In this document: one piece after another, positions 50,078-59,552 of the stretch | Layout of the letters: each line of letters starts with the position of its first letter | Numbering within the stretch: position 1 is the stretch's first letter | Assembly: GCA_004293815.1 (NCBI GenBank) | Contig: RDZD01000017.1 | Location: 1-64,000 of the forward strand | Direction: 5' to 3' | DNA: 64,000 nt | From: Cytophagales bacterium | GTDB lineage: Bacteria > Bacteroidota > Bacteroidia > Cytophagales > Bernardetiaceae | Notes under the pieces: generated by a model | What the model was told of the DNA's origin: nothing | The model's database searches: none | Seen by the model: the letters and a program-made list of their open reading frames with translations, nothing else | Made by a program: the position numbers and the translations under genes

Positions 50078-51364
50078 TTAGACCATTTGAAACATAAATC
50101 TCTCGGCTTCTACTAAAACATTTTGAGTGGTATTGGGCAGCTCGGGTCTGTAGGGCGTACTGAGCCTGACATAATTTTGGGTAAAGCCTTCCAAAAGTCC
50201 ATTTTTAGGTGCGTTTTCCCACAAAACGCTATGAACTAGTCCCAAATTTTGTTCATAAAAGAACCTCTTTTTCTTTTCAGAAAGTATTCCCAGCATAGCA
50301 GCCCTTTCTTTCTTTTGAGTAGCGGTTACGGTATTTTCCATGTCTGCCGCACGTGTGTTGGCGCGTTCGGAATAGGGAAACACGTGGAGATAAGATACTG
50401 GCAGACTGTTCAGAAAATGGTAGGTGTCTAGAAAATCCTCTTGGCTTTCATTCGGGAAGCCTACAATAACGTCTACACCAATACAAGCCAGAGGCATACG
50501 CGATTTGATGCGCTCCACACGGCTTTTGTAGAGTTCTGAGAGGTATTTGCGGCGCATAAACTTCAAAATTTTATCAGAACCAGACTGCAAAGGCACATGA
50601 AAATGCGGCATAAACTTCTTGGACTGCGCCACAAAATCTATCAGTTCGTCTGTCAGTAAGTTAGGTTCTATAGAAGAAATCCTGATGCGTTCTATGGGAG
50701 TATCTTGCTCCAGAGCCTGCACCAAGTCATAAAAATGATATAATCTTTGGCCTTCTATCAAGCCAAAGTCGCCTGTATTGACTCCCGTCAGGACGATTTC
50801 TTTCGTACCAGACTCCGCTATTTTTCGGGCGGCTCTGAGTACATTGTCTATCGTGTCGCTTCGGCTAGCCCCACGCGCCAGAGGGATGGTACAAAATGAG
50901 CAGTGGTAGTCGCAACCGTCCTGTACTTTCAGAAAGGTGCGGGTGCGATCAGCCAAAGAGTAGGCCGCCGTAAAAGTGTTGGCTTGTGATATTTCAGAGG
51001 CACAAACTTGTACGGTGCTGTCTTTCTCGAATGTGTTGAGCACATCAAAGATTCTAAACTTTTCGGCTGCTCCCAAAACTGCATTCACGCCTGGTATGTC
51101 GGCTATCTCCTGTGGCTTAAGCTGCGCATAGCAGCCCACTACAACAACATAAGCCTGAGGGCTTTGAGTACGAAACTGTCTAATAATCTGTCTGCATTTC
51201 TTATCTGCATTGTCCGTTACTGAGCAGGTATTGAGCACCAAAACATCAGGGTTTTCGTGCTCTTCCACTCGTGCGTACCCACGTTCTTCAAACATTCTAC
51301 CCAAGGTAGAGGTTTCTGAAAAATTGAGTTTACAGCCCAAGGTATGAAATGCTACTTTGCGCAT
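50078..51364 (-). CDS. mtaB: tRNA t6A37 methylthiotransferase MtaB
   Basis: A 428-residue radical-SAM methylthiotransferase that converts t6A37 to ms2t6A. The N-terminal UPF0004 domain carries cluster cysteines in AFHTLGCKLNFSET, LNTCSVTDNADKK and VVVGCYAQLKP; the radical-SAM CxxxCxxC is CDYHCSFC in KVQDGCDYHCSFCTIPLARG; and a C-terminal TRAM-like domain ends the protein. The MtaB-type start HTLGCKLN distinguishes it from MiaB and RimO. ATG 51364 was chosen; a longer frame to 51463 adds a hydrophobic stretch not seen in the family. Confidence 0.93.
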   Translation of the reverse strand: MRKVAFHTLGCKLNFSETSTLGRMFEERGYARVEEHENPDVLVLNTCSVTDNADKKCRQIIRQFRTQSPQAYVVVVGCYAQLKPQEIADIPGVNAVLGAAEKFRIFDVLNTFEKDSTVQVCASEISQANTFTAAYSLADRTRTFLKVQDGCDYHCSFCTIPLARGASRSDTIDNVLRAARKIAESGTKEIVLTGVNTGDFGLIEGQRLYHFYDLVQALEQDTPIERIRISSIEPNLLTDELIDFVAQSKKFMPHFHVPLQSGSDKILKFMRRKYLSELYKSRVERIKSRMPLACIGVDVIVGFPNESQEDFLDTYHFLNSLPVSYLHVFPYSERANTRAADMENTVTATQKKERAAMLGILSEKKKRFFYEQNLGLVHSVLWENAPKNGLLEGFTQNYVRLSTPYRPELPNTTQNVLVEAERFMFQMV

Positions 51365-51588
51365 AGTATTGATAATAAACGCTTTGTAAAATATTATTAA
51401 AACAGCACTACAAAAGTACAACTTACAACTCATAAAAAAAAGCCTTGTCAATGAGTTATACAATTAGTTCTATTCTAGGAAACAATTTGGCTTATAGACT
51501 TCAAAAAAAGTCTACTTAAGTCTGTTTGGTGTTATAATCAATTTGAAGTCAATGGCCAATAGAAACAGATTCTATACCGAGACTGGGC

Positions 51589-51624
51589 AAAAAAAGAGGC
51601 CGTTAGAATGTAACAGCCTCTTTT
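51589..51624 (-). terminator. Minus-strand terminator after the tricorn-like protease
   Basis: AAAAAGAGGC-C-GTTA (51591-51605) pairs with TAAC-A-GCCTCTTTT (51611-51624). On the minus strand a T7 run follows the stem. It starts 10 bases after the protease stop. Confidence 0.85.
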
Positions 51625-51634
51625 CCTTTTTATG

Positions 51635-54600
51635 CTATTTAACCTCTTTGAGAAGCTCTTCTACCGCTTTTTTGAGCTGCTGATCTTCTTGCTGAGCTTT
51701 GTGGTTGGGGTCGTTTTCTAAAATAAAATCAGGCACAGCACCGTTGTTTTCCATGTTTTTATCTTCGCTTACCGTAAACCAACCGCGATAAGGTAGGCGC
51801 AATAAAGAGCCGTCTATCATGCTCGTACCGCCCGTAGAAATAACCGCGCCAAAGGTTGGAATACCTACTAGCTTACCCATTTTGAGGGTTTTGAAGGCAT
51901 GAGAGAAAATCTCTGCATTGGAATAGCTATTTTGGTTACAAAGAGTGGCCACAGGCTTGAGAACCACAGGCATCGGCAATCTCTCCCCATAAGGATAATA
52001 GGACTTGAACTTTAATTTTTCTTTCTCCAGATCCTTGGCTGCACCTCTTGGAATGGTATAAGCGTGTTGTTTGGTACTCAGAATGGACATCAAGTAGTCT
52101 GTTGTCCAGCCTCCTCCATTAAAGCGTACGTCAATGACTACTGCTTCTTTACCCTCGCAGCTAGCCACTAGTTCGCGCTCAAAACGTTCATAGCTTTCCC
52201 AGTCCATTCCTTGTATGTGAATATAACCTACTTTGCCTTTAGAGTACTTATCAGCGAGTTTTTTGCGTTCGTTAATCCAGTTTTCATACAGCGCGTCGTT
52301 TAAGTTGCTCACAGGGCGAATGACTACTTCACGGGTACTACCGCCTGAGTTACTCACGTTCAAAAGTACTTTTTGATTGGCTGTTTGATTCAATAATGCG
52401 TAAAAGTTCTGGCTCTCATCAAGCTTTACACCGTTGATGGCTGTAATGACATCTCCCACATCTAACTTACTGATATTGCGGTCGGCAGGCGAGCCTTTAA
52501 GCACTCTGAGTACACGCACCCCATTGCTGGCAGGTTCTATTTCTATGCCTAACAAACCCGTTTGATCAAATTGCACCTGTTCGCGGTCGCCTCCATACAT
52601 GCCCAAGTGGCTGGCATTGAGTTCGCCCAGCATCATGTTGAACACATCACGAAAATCTTTTTTGGTAGAAGCTTTAAGTGCCCAGCCTTTGTACTTTTCT
52701 TTGATGCCATTCCAGTTCACACCATGATATTCAGGGTCGTAGAAGAAATCCCGCATAGTACGCCAGCCTTCTTCAAACATTTGCTCCAGTTCTTGTTTGT
52801 GGTTGATTTGCATAGAAGCGGAAAAAGGTACAGGCTCTGTTTTTGCGCCTTCCGCCATGATTCGCTGGATAGTACCGCCTTCTTTCATCATGTACAGAAA
52901 CTTATAACTGGGTGAGAAACGCACACCGTATGGTGCTTGGCCGCCTTGCGTGAGCGCGGTAATCTCCTCACCCGTCCACTTCACAGAATATAAATCATTT
53001 TGTGCGTTGTAGGTTTCACGGCCAGGACGATTACTTACGAAATAGAAAGTTTTACCATCTTTAGACACGTTCAGATCTGTTTCATTGCCTGGCAGGCTTG
53101 TGACCTGTACCACACGGTTTGAAATATCCTCAAGGTCTATCACAAGCGGTTTCACTTCCTCTTTTTTGTCTTTTTTATTTTGAGTAGTATCCTTTTTATC
53201 TTTATTATCAGACTTTAATTCGGGTTTTGCATCAGATTTTGGCTCATCTTTAGCTGCATCCTTTTCCTCAAGCCACTCAGCTTTGGTCTTCTCTGCATCT
53301 GCTTTTTTAAGCCACACAAACCAAAGATTTAAATCATTATTGTTGCGAGCGGATAGAAAAACTAGCTTAGAACCATCAGCACTCCACACAGGCGAGGTGT
53401 CTGTACGCGGGTGCTTACTGACGTTCAAAGGCTTTGCACTTCCATCTATGGGCATGATGTACACCTCTTCATTAAAATTTAAATCTTCCATACTGAAAGT
53501 AAGCCATTTAGAATCGGGACTTACTCTTAAGCCCGCAGGATTGGCCCAGCCTTCCATGAGTTTTTTCTCTTGTTCTATTGTGCCATTGGCGGCAATATCA
53601 GCCACAATAAGAGTCCCTGTACCGCGCATGAAGAGAATTTTTTTACCGCTTGGAGAAATCGTTATGTCCCGCTCGTTGTCTGGCGTGTTAGTAAGGCGTA
53701 CCGTTTTGTGTTTGAGAGTTTTAAACAAGTTACTTTCTTTTGGGTCATCAGAAAGTACCGCATAGAGATCATACTGTCCTTCCCGGTCTGAGGCAAACAA
53801 TAGGACTGAGTCAGAGAGCCAAGCAATATCGCGATCATAATAGGCGTGTTTGGTCAGGCGCACTCCTCTTGGTTTCTCTTTGTCATTTTCTGTGATAAAA
53901 ATTTCACCACGTATCACCAAAGCCATCAGCTTTTCGGAAGGATTGACAGCGTATTCAGAAGCATTATTGCTAAAGGTTTTGTTTTCTACTGGGTCAAAAC
54001 GCTCGTCCTTAATCAACTCTAGCTTCAAAGCTTGCGGATTGGAGCCGCTTACTTGAGGGTTAATGGTATAAATATTGTCATCAGCCTCAAAAACAAGCTG
54101 TTTGCCGTCAGGTGTAACGTCAAAGTGTCTCACACCATCTGTTTTGAGTTTGGTTACTTGGCGTGTGGAGGTGCTTGGTGTCCCCTTTTCGTCTACTTCT
54201 AATGCATAAATATTATAGGTTTCGTCTATTTCGGAAATAAAATAAAGACTTCTGTTGCCACCCCAGTCAGGAAAGGTGCAATTGCCTTCAAAAGATGTTA
54301 TCTTTTGATAGGTTTTATTTTTGGTATCATAGAGCCAGATTTGTTTGTTGGCATAACCGCGATAACGCTTGCGATAAGGGTCGTTAGGGCCTCTCATAAA
54401 AGCAATGAAACGTCCGTCTGGCGACATGGATGCATGACTCCCTACCGCATCGAGCAAACGCTGTGGCGTACCGCCTTTGGCAGAAACCGTATGAATTTCG
54501 CCGTCCCACTCCACTTCAGCAAAGATGCCTTTTGTCCCAAAAAGCAACTGGCCGTTCGAAGTCCAATCAAAAAGGGTCTCTGCTGAGGAATTATAAGTGA

Positions 54601-54910
54601 TGCGCATAGGATTACCACTGTTGGCCGACATCACAAACAAATCATTGTTACCAAAACGGTTGCCCTGAAAAGCAATATTTTGACCATCAGGACTCCATTT
54701 TGGCATGGCCTCATAAGCTTCATGTATGGTCATGCGGTAGGCTTGCCCTCCGTTGGTGGGCATTTGCCAGATATCTCCCTGATAAGAAAAAGCCAAGCGG
54801 CTGCCGTCTGGGCTTAGAGCAGGATAGCGAATCAGATACTGCGCTTGCAAACAGGATAATACAGCAAGGCTCAGCAGCAGGCTTAAGATGAAAACTTTCG
54901 TTTTAAGCAT
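51635..54910 (-). CDS. Tricorn-like serine protease (TolB propeller, PDZ, S41)
   Basis: A 1091-residue exported peptidase. Signal sequence (1-23) contains LAVLSC, so lipidation at Cys20 is possible. TolB-like beta-propeller blades (about 28-330) and a second propeller (about 340-705) follow, separated by a Lys/Asp/Glu-rich linker (about 540-590). The tricorn core C1 has NASHLGMYGGD near 767 (Ser-His dyad residues), a PDZ domain lies at about 800-870 (GLLGIEIEPASNGVRVLRVL), and the S41 domain has the nucleophile region NSYSNAEIFSHAF near 997 with GIPTFGAVISTGG. It cuts peptides in the periplasm; substrates unknown. Confidence 0.9.
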   Translation of the reverse strand: MLKTKVFILSLLLSLAVLSCLQAQYLIRYPALSPDGSRLAFSYQGDIWQMPTNGGQAYRMTIHEAYEAMPKWSPDGQNIAFQGNRFGNNDLFVMSANSGNPMRITYNSSAETLFDWTSNGQLLFGTKGIFAEVEWDGEIHTVSAKGGTPQRLLDAVGSHASMSPDGRFIAFMRGPNDPYRKRYRGYANKQIWLYDTKNKTYQKITSFEGNCTFPDWGGNRSLYFISEIDETYNIYALEVDEKGTPSTSTRQVTKLKTDGVRHFDVTPDGKQLVFEADDNIYTINPQVSGSNPQALKLELIKDERFDPVENKTFSNNASEYAVNPSEKLMALVIRGEIFITENDKEKPRGVRLTKHAYYDRDIAWLSDSVLLFASDREGQYDLYAVLSDDPKESNLFKTLKHKTVRLTNTPDNERDITISPSGKKILFMRGTGTLIVADIAANGTIEQEKKLMEGWANPAGLRVSPDSKWLTFSMEDLNFNEEVYIMPIDGSAKPLNVSKHPRTDTSPVWSADGSKLVFLSARNNNDLNLWFVWLKKADAEKTKAEWLEEKDAAKDEPKSDAKPELKSDNKDKKDTTQNKKDKKEEVKPLVIDLEDISNRVVQVTSLPGNETDLNVSKDGKTFYFVSNRPGRETYNAQNDLYSVKWTGEEITALTQGGQAPYGVRFSPSYKFLYMMKEGGTIQRIMAEGAKTEPVPFSASMQINHKQELEQMFEEGWRTMRDFFYDPEYHGVNWNGIKEKYKGWALKASTKKDFRDVFNMMLGELNASHLGMYGGDREQVQFDQTGLLGIEIEPASNGVRVLRVLKGSPADRNISKLDVGDVITAINGVKLDESQNFYALLNQTANQKVLLNVSNSGGSTREVVIRPVSNLNDALYENWINERKKLADKYSKGKVGYIHIQGMDWESYERFERELVASCEGKEAVVIDVRFNGGGWTTDYLMSILSTKQHAYTIPRGAAKDLEKEKLKFKSYYPYGERLPMPVVLKPVATLCNQNSYSNAEIFSHAFKTLKMGKLVGIPTFGAVISTGGTSMIDGSLLRLPYRGWFTVSEDKNMENNGAVPDFILENDPNHKAQQEDQQLKKAVEELLKEVK

Positions 54911-55072
54911 TGTGGTGAAAATGGATTAGAATAAATAACTTTTTAGTTTTGTGTAATCAATAAGGCTGCCATTATCACCAAAACACCTTACTTTTTTTTG
55001 ACTGAGTGGTGTGAAAGAGAATCAAAAATAGGTTTTGCGGGTAGCTGCCCAAATCTAGTAGTTTTAGTTGGG

Positions 55073-56329
55073 TTATTTGTTATCCTTGAGGTGTTTGATA
55101 AGCATAAAAAGGGCATTCTGAGTAGCTAAGACCATGTTTAAACGTCTAACTTTGGCAAAAGAAAACTTTCGTGCAAATGTGCCTTGTGCAGTGCTCAAGC
55201 CAATGAAAACTGTCCCTACAGGCTTGGCATCACTGCCCCCATCAGGCCCCGCCACACCCGTTACAGAGAGCGCAATATCTACACCCAGAGCCAAGCGTGC
55301 GCCCAGAGCCATATCGTGTGCAGACTCCTCACTTACTGCTCCCACGCGGTCTAAAACATCATTTTTTACACCCAAAGCACTAGTCTTGACGGCATTGCTG
55401 TAAGCAATCACACCACCTTTGAAATAGTCAGAGGCTCCCGCTTTACGGGTAAGGACATGAGAAATCATACCGCCTGTGCAACTTTCTGCTACACCTAAGG
55501 TGAGTCCGCGCTCTTTGAGCATTCTTGCCACGACATCTTCCATATCATCTTCACCGTAAGCAAAAATATGTGGTTCAATGTAGGGTGTGAGTAGAGCCAC
55601 TTGTTCCGCTAATTCTTTTTCCAATGCTTCTTTGCTTTGTCCAGTACCTGTTAGGCGAAGCATAACACGTTCTTCAGAAGGCAAATAGGCTAGTTTGATA
55701 TGAGACGGCAGAGCGTCTTCCCATGGTTCAATCATATTGGCAAGGACAGACTCTGGTACTCCCAAGGTTTTGATTTTGCTGTGGATAATAACGGGCGGTT
55801 TGAATTTTTGCTTGAGGGCAGGCAGTATTTCTTCGGCAAAAATGGTTTTCATTTCAGAGGGAACACCTGGCATAGAAGCAAACACATGACCCTCGTGCTC
55901 AAACCACATGCCAGGTGCTGTTCCTGTGCGGTTGTGCATCACTCTGCCATTGGTGGGCATCAAGGCTTGTTGGCTGATGAGGTCATTAAGTGTACGCCCA
56001 CGGGAAGCCAAAAGGCCACGAATATGTTCCAAGACTTCAGGTACCATCTGCATATCTACATTGAAATAACTAGCAATGGTTTTTTTGGTAATATCATCTT
56101 TAGTAGGGCCTAGTCCGCCAGTGGTGAGAATGATATTAGCTCTTGATTGCGCAGCCTTGAGCGCATTAGCGATAGCTTGCGATGTATCACCCACCGAAGT
56201 GCGATGTACAACATGAAAACCTGCAGAAGTTAGCGTCTCTCCTAGCCATTGAGAATTGGTATCTAATATTTGTCCATAGAGTATCTCATCGCCAATTGAG
56301 ATAATTTCTACTGTTATTTTTTCTGCCAT
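55073..56329 (-). CDS. cinA: CinA-like protein with NMN deamidase domain
   Basis: A 418-residue two-domain protein. The N-terminal MoCF-like domain (about 5-170) has ISIGDEILYGQILDTNSQWL and ILTTGGLGPTKDD, and hydrolyses ADP-ribose or related dinucleotides in characterised members. The C-terminal CinA domain (about 265-418) has LGVAESCTGGMISHVLTRKA with the nucleophile Ser and SVTGVAGPDGGSDAKPVGTV, the fold that deamidates nicotinamide mononucleotide. Length is the family standard, with no damage. It recycles NAD pieces in the cytoplasm. Confidence 0.95.
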   Translation of the reverse strand: MAEKITVEIISIGDEILYGQILDTNSQWLGETLTSAGFHVVHRTSVGDTSQAIANALKAAQSRANIILTTGGLGPTKDDITKKTIASYFNVDMQMVPEVLEHIRGLLASRGRTLNDLISQQALMPTNGRVMHNRTGTAPGMWFEHEGHVFASMPGVPSEMKTIFAEEILPALKQKFKPPVIIHSKIKTLGVPESVLANMIEPWEDALPSHIKLAYLPSEERVMLRLTGTGQSKEALEKELAEQVALLTPYIEPHIFAYGEDDMEDVVARMLKERGLTLGVAESCTGGMISHVLTRKAGASDYFKGGVIAYSNAVKTSALGVKNDVLDRVGAVSEESAHDMALGARLALGVDIALSVTGVAGPDGGSDAKPVGTVFIGLSTAQGTFARKFSFAKVRRLNMVLATQNALFMLIKHLKDNK

Positions 56330-56617
56330 TGTTCCCTGAAAATTAGATTTTGTTAACTCTTTATTTTATCTAGCAATATTCTAATAAAAAATTTGTATGT
56401 GCAAATGTTTTAATTTAAAATGATACTTTGCATGGTTTTTGGTGATAGATTTATCTCAAAGAAAGTCACACCAGTGATTAGCCTAACTTTTCACCCAAAG
56501 AATCCTCTCTGATTTTGCGCTTGCGTCATGTTGGGTTATTTTTTATGACCTATGACAAGTTTTGTTTTATAAATAAAAAACTTTGATTTTTTACATCACT
56601 TATTGATTTTAAATGTT

Positions 56618-57016
56618 ATGAACGTTTACAAAACCAAATACTTGGAAGCCGACTATTATGCTGACACCAAGTATGCAGAAGTGGCTTGGCAGCCAGCTAC
56701 CGAAATGATGACCGCAGAGGAGTATAAGACAGAGTTCTTGGGCTATTACGGGTTATTCAAAAATCACGACATCAAACGGGTGCTGGTGAGCCAGAAAGAT
56801 CTTAGGTTTAGAGTTGTGCCAGAGCTTCAGGAATGGGTAAACCAAAATGTATTTGCCCATCTTCCAAAATTAAACTTGGCCATAGTGCTTTCGGAAGATA
56901 TCATAGCACAGCTAGCGGCAGAGCAGCTCATGGACGAAAAAGAAAGCAAAGCCGTGTTTACGACAAAGTTCTTCGGCTCTAAGGAAGATGCTAGAAAGTG
57001 GATTTTGAACTTGTAA
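56618..57016 (+). CDS. STAS/SpoIIAA-like protein, paralogue of 23039-23452
   Basis: A 132-residue cytoplasmic protein with the same plan as the product of 23039-23452: a strand pair (YYADTKYAEVAWQPATEMMT), a helix (AEEYKTEFLGYYGLFKNHDI), a strand with the conserved VVPELQEWVNQNVF, and a closing helix EDARKWILNL. ATG 56618 was chosen over a TTG five codons earlier because the extra residues are not shared. No other members are visible in the window. Function unknown. Confidence 0.65.
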   Translation: MNVYKTKYLEADYYADTKYAEVAWQPATEMMTAEEYKTEFLGYYGLFKNHDIKRVLVSQKDLRFRVVPELQEWVNQNVFAHLPKLNLAIVLSEDIIAQLAAEQLMDEKESKAVFTTKFFGSKEDARKWILNL

Positions 57017-57061
57017 AAACGTTTTAGTAATTGAGCGTCTTAAACATTTTTTTTGATATGC

Positions 57062-58084
57062 TCAGTCTGCTATATTGGCCAAAATTTCTGGCTGATATGC
57101 TTTGAGTAAATCTAAAAACTTTTGAACGGTGTCGTTCAGGGACTCTGAAGAGTGTCCTCCTGATGCGTTTTTGTGTCCTCCTCCTTTGAAGTACTTTCTG
57201 GCCAAATCCGCTACAGAAAAATTGCCTACAGATCTAAAAGAAATGCGGATTTCGTCAGAGTACTCTATAAAAATGGCCGCCACAGAAATCCCTTTGATAG
57301 ACAAGCCATAGTTTACCAAGCCCTCAGAGTCACCATTTCGGAAGTTGAATCGTTTTAAATCTTGCTGCGAAAGTGTAAAATAGGCTGTTTGGGATTCAGG
57401 CAAAACGACCATGCGTTCAGCTAAGGCAAAGCCCAAAAGCCGCATGCGGTCTATAGAATTATTGTCGTAAATCAGACGATGCACCTTGGAGCTGTCCATT
57501 CCCAAGTCAATCAATTCTGCCACAATACGATGTACTTTACTGTTGGTACTGGGATGTTTGAAAGATCCAGTATCGGTCATCATGCCTGCATAGAGACTCT
57601 CTGCAATATTTTTGGTGATTAAATGCTTCAACCCAAGCATGTCAATCAGCTCATAAACCAACTCAGCTGTGGCCGCTGCTTTAACCGTCCAATGCTCGAA
57701 TGTCGCCTCAATGGTTTTGCCAATGTGGTGATCAAGCAGAAGAGAGGTTTTTTGTTCAATATTCAACTTTTCAAAAGCTATAGGCTTGATTCTGTTAGTT
57801 TCAGAAAAATCGAGCAAAACAAGCAGCTTGGCTTCATCAATCAGCTTCTGACACTCCACTGGCTTGTTCTGATAAATGTGTACTTCTGTTTCGCTCGTCA
57901 TCCAGTCCAGAAATTCTGGATAATCAGAAGGAGAAACCACCCTAACCTGGTGGCCAAGTTGCGTGAGCACACCTGCCAGACCTACACACGAGCCTAACGC
58001 GTCTGCATCAGGCTTTTGATGGGGTATAATCACCACTGGTAGCGGAGTTAGAAGGAATTCCTTTAGTTCGGATAGGTTTTGCAT
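57062..58084 (-). CDS. DHH/DHHA1 phosphoesterase (NrnA-type nanoRNase / pAp phosphatase)
   Basis: A 340-residue DHH-superfamily enzyme. Metal motifs are HQKPDADALGSCVGL, LLVLLDFSE, and the DHH motif LLLDHHIGKTIEA; the DHHA1 domain carries GGGHKNASGGHSSES, which binds nucleic acid or nucleotide. It likely degrades short oligoribonucleotides and hydrolyses 3'-phosphoadenosine 5'-phosphate, as NrnA does. ATG 58084 gives the standard N-terminus; a longer frame to 58126 is not shared. It converges on the paralogue of 23039-23452 with 45 bases between. Confidence 0.9.
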   Translation of the reverse strand: MQNLSELKEFLLTPLPVVIIPHQKPDADALGSCVGLAGVLTQLGHQVRVVSPSDYPEFLDWMTSETEVHIYQNKPVECQKLIDEAKLLVLLDFSETNRIKPIAFEKLNIEQKTSLLLDHHIGKTIEATFEHWTVKAAATAELVYELIDMLGLKHLITKNIAESLYAGMMTDTGSFKHPSTNSKVHRIVAELIDLGMDSSKVHRLIYDNNSIDRMRLLGFALAERMVVLPESQTAYFTLSQQDLKRFNFRNGDSEGLVNYGLSIKGISVAAIFIEYSDEIRISFRSVGNFSVADLARKYFKGGGHKNASGGHSSESLNDTVQKFLDLLKAYQPEILANIAD

Positions 58085-58229
58085 GAGAGGTAAAAGGAAC
58101 GAAAAAGTGTTGAGCAAAAAGTACAAGCCCCTGCCGCAAAAGTAATGTATAGAATCTAGAGTTTATTATAAAATGCCAACAAACTTTTTTTGATGGCTCA
58201 ATAAATTTTATAGCCAAAAGTAATCCGTT

Positions 58230-58262
58230 TTTGTTGACATCATTCAAAAATAAGTATCTTTG
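58230..58262 (+). promoter_or_regulatory. Promoter for the LEA14-like lipoprotein gene
   Basis: TTTG (58230-58233), 21 bases, TATCTTTG (58255-58262). It fits the Bacteroidota consensus and supports ATG 58297, since the longer frame from 58231 would begin within the promoter. Confidence 0.65.
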
Positions 58263-58296
58263 CCTTCGTATTGTTCAAAAACAAATTCTCTTGTCC

Positions 58297-58911
58297 ATGC
58301 TGCGTATCAGACCTTTCTTGTTTATCATTTTTGTTTTTTTGAGTTTTTCATCTTGCAAAGCAGTCAGAGAGCTTCAGACTTTGTTCAACTGTGAGTTTAA
58401 GATGCGAGATTTTGCAGGCTTAAATTTAGCAGGTATTCCACTCGATGGTTCAAAAAGCATCACGGACTTTGGGCTTTTAGATGCTGCTAAGCTTAAGCTA
58501 GCCTACGACCGCAATGAACTGGCTCTGAACTGGACGCTGAATGTAGATGTTCGCAACCCAAATCCAAGTAATGCAGCCATCAATAGTGTGGATTGGATTT
58601 TTTTGATAGACAATATCGAGGTCATGAGAGGGGCTTTAAACCAGCGTTTTGCGGTGTCAGCCAATGGTGGTACAGCGGTCATGCCTCTATCTTTGGGTAT
58701 CAATCTTAATAAATTGTTTAGTGGCAAGTCTATGAGCTGGATGTTTGATCTGGCTGGCGATATGAGCCAACAAAACATTGATTCAAAGCGCATTCAACTA
58801 AAAATTAGACCTTCTTTGAATGTGGCAGGTACGCAAATAAAATTGCCAGGTTATATGACTGTGGGTACGACTTACAAAAAAGCCCAAACCTATTCTTCTA
58901 GCCAGCCATAA
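58297..58911 (+). CDS. LEA14-like (LEA_2) domain lipoprotein
   Basis: A 204-residue lipoprotein. The signal (about 1-20) ends in the lipobox FSSC. The mature part has the LEA type 2 beta-sandwich pattern with WTLNVDVRNPNPSNAAINSV and FLIDNIEVMRGALNQRFAVS, followed by the 'PLSLGINL' strand. In bacteria such proteins are usually outer-membrane lipoproteins of unknown function. ATG 58297 was chosen by signal peptide and promoter position. Confidence 0.75.
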   Translation: MLRIRPFLFIIFVFLSFSSCKAVRELQTLFNCEFKMRDFAGLNLAGIPLDGSKSITDFGLLDAAKLKLAYDRNELALNWTLNVDVRNPNPSNAAINSVDWIFLIDNIEVMRGALNQRFAVSANGGTAVMPLSLGINLNKLFSGKSMSWMFDLAGDMSQQNIDSKRIQLKIRPSLNVAGTQIKLPGYMTVGTTYKKAQTYSSSQP

Positions 58912-59032
58912 ATATATTTTTATTTTTTATGTAAAATCTTATATTTTTTCCGTTTACAACAGAAAGCATTCGGATTTTGTAGTGTTTTGATTACATGATT
59001 ACTTTGATTTAAAGTTTGTTGGCCTGCTTTGT

Positions 59033-59428
59033 ATGAACGCTGTTCTTAAATATGCTGTAGTTTGCCTCATCACACTCTGCATTTTGCGTGTGGGGGAGCG
59101 AGCTTTAGACAGCCACGAAGCTCAATATGACTCGTCAAAATCTTATTTAAGATCCTCTCATCCATTCAATGCACCTGCTTCTAGCCGCTTCTTTTGGGTA
59201 GAGGCACAGGAAGAGATTCTTGAAGAGAAAGAAGAGGAGTCCCACTCAGGATTTTCACCACATGAATTAACAGCTCATGTATTGCCAGCAGATATTTTTG
59301 CTAATTTCCGAATTTCTGCACTTTGTGGGTTATTCCTTTGCAAGAAATCTGTCAAGTACGGTGTTTGCAATGCTTTTGTGGGTGAACGCCCTGAGTTTTA
59401 CATTCTGTATCAGAATTTGCGTTTTTAG
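59033..59428 (+). CDS. Small predicted exported or membrane protein (131 aa)
   Basis: A hydrophobic N-terminal segment (about 5-18, KYAVVCLITLCILRV) and a Glu-rich stretch (AQEEILEEKEEESHSG, about 58-73) are visible, followed by a Cys-containing tail. I recognise no family. The tail ends in an aromatic-rich FYILYQNLRF. It precedes the SulP gene by 124 bases on the same strand, so a link is possible but unproven. The reading frame is well supported by composition but low in similarity to known genes. Confidence 0.5.
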   Translation: MNAVLKYAVVCLITLCILRVGERALDSHEAQYDSSKSYLRSSHPFNAPASSRFFWVEAQEEILEEKEEESHSGFSPHELTAHVLPADIFANFRISALCGLFLCKKSVKYGVCNAFVGERPEFYILYQNLRF

Positions 59429-59552
59429 TTTTTAGAACATCACAACCCCTGTTTATTGTTCAGAATCAGTGTACTTAATAAAAAAACCTTTCTAAAACGA
59501 AGGTATACACTGTATTTAAAAAATCTTCAAAAAGCGCAATATAATTAATCTT

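Noticed and set aside
51365-51463. N-terminal extension of MtaB
   Set aside because: The extra 33 residues are hydrophobic and absent in the family; the conserved N-terminus begins at ATG 51364.
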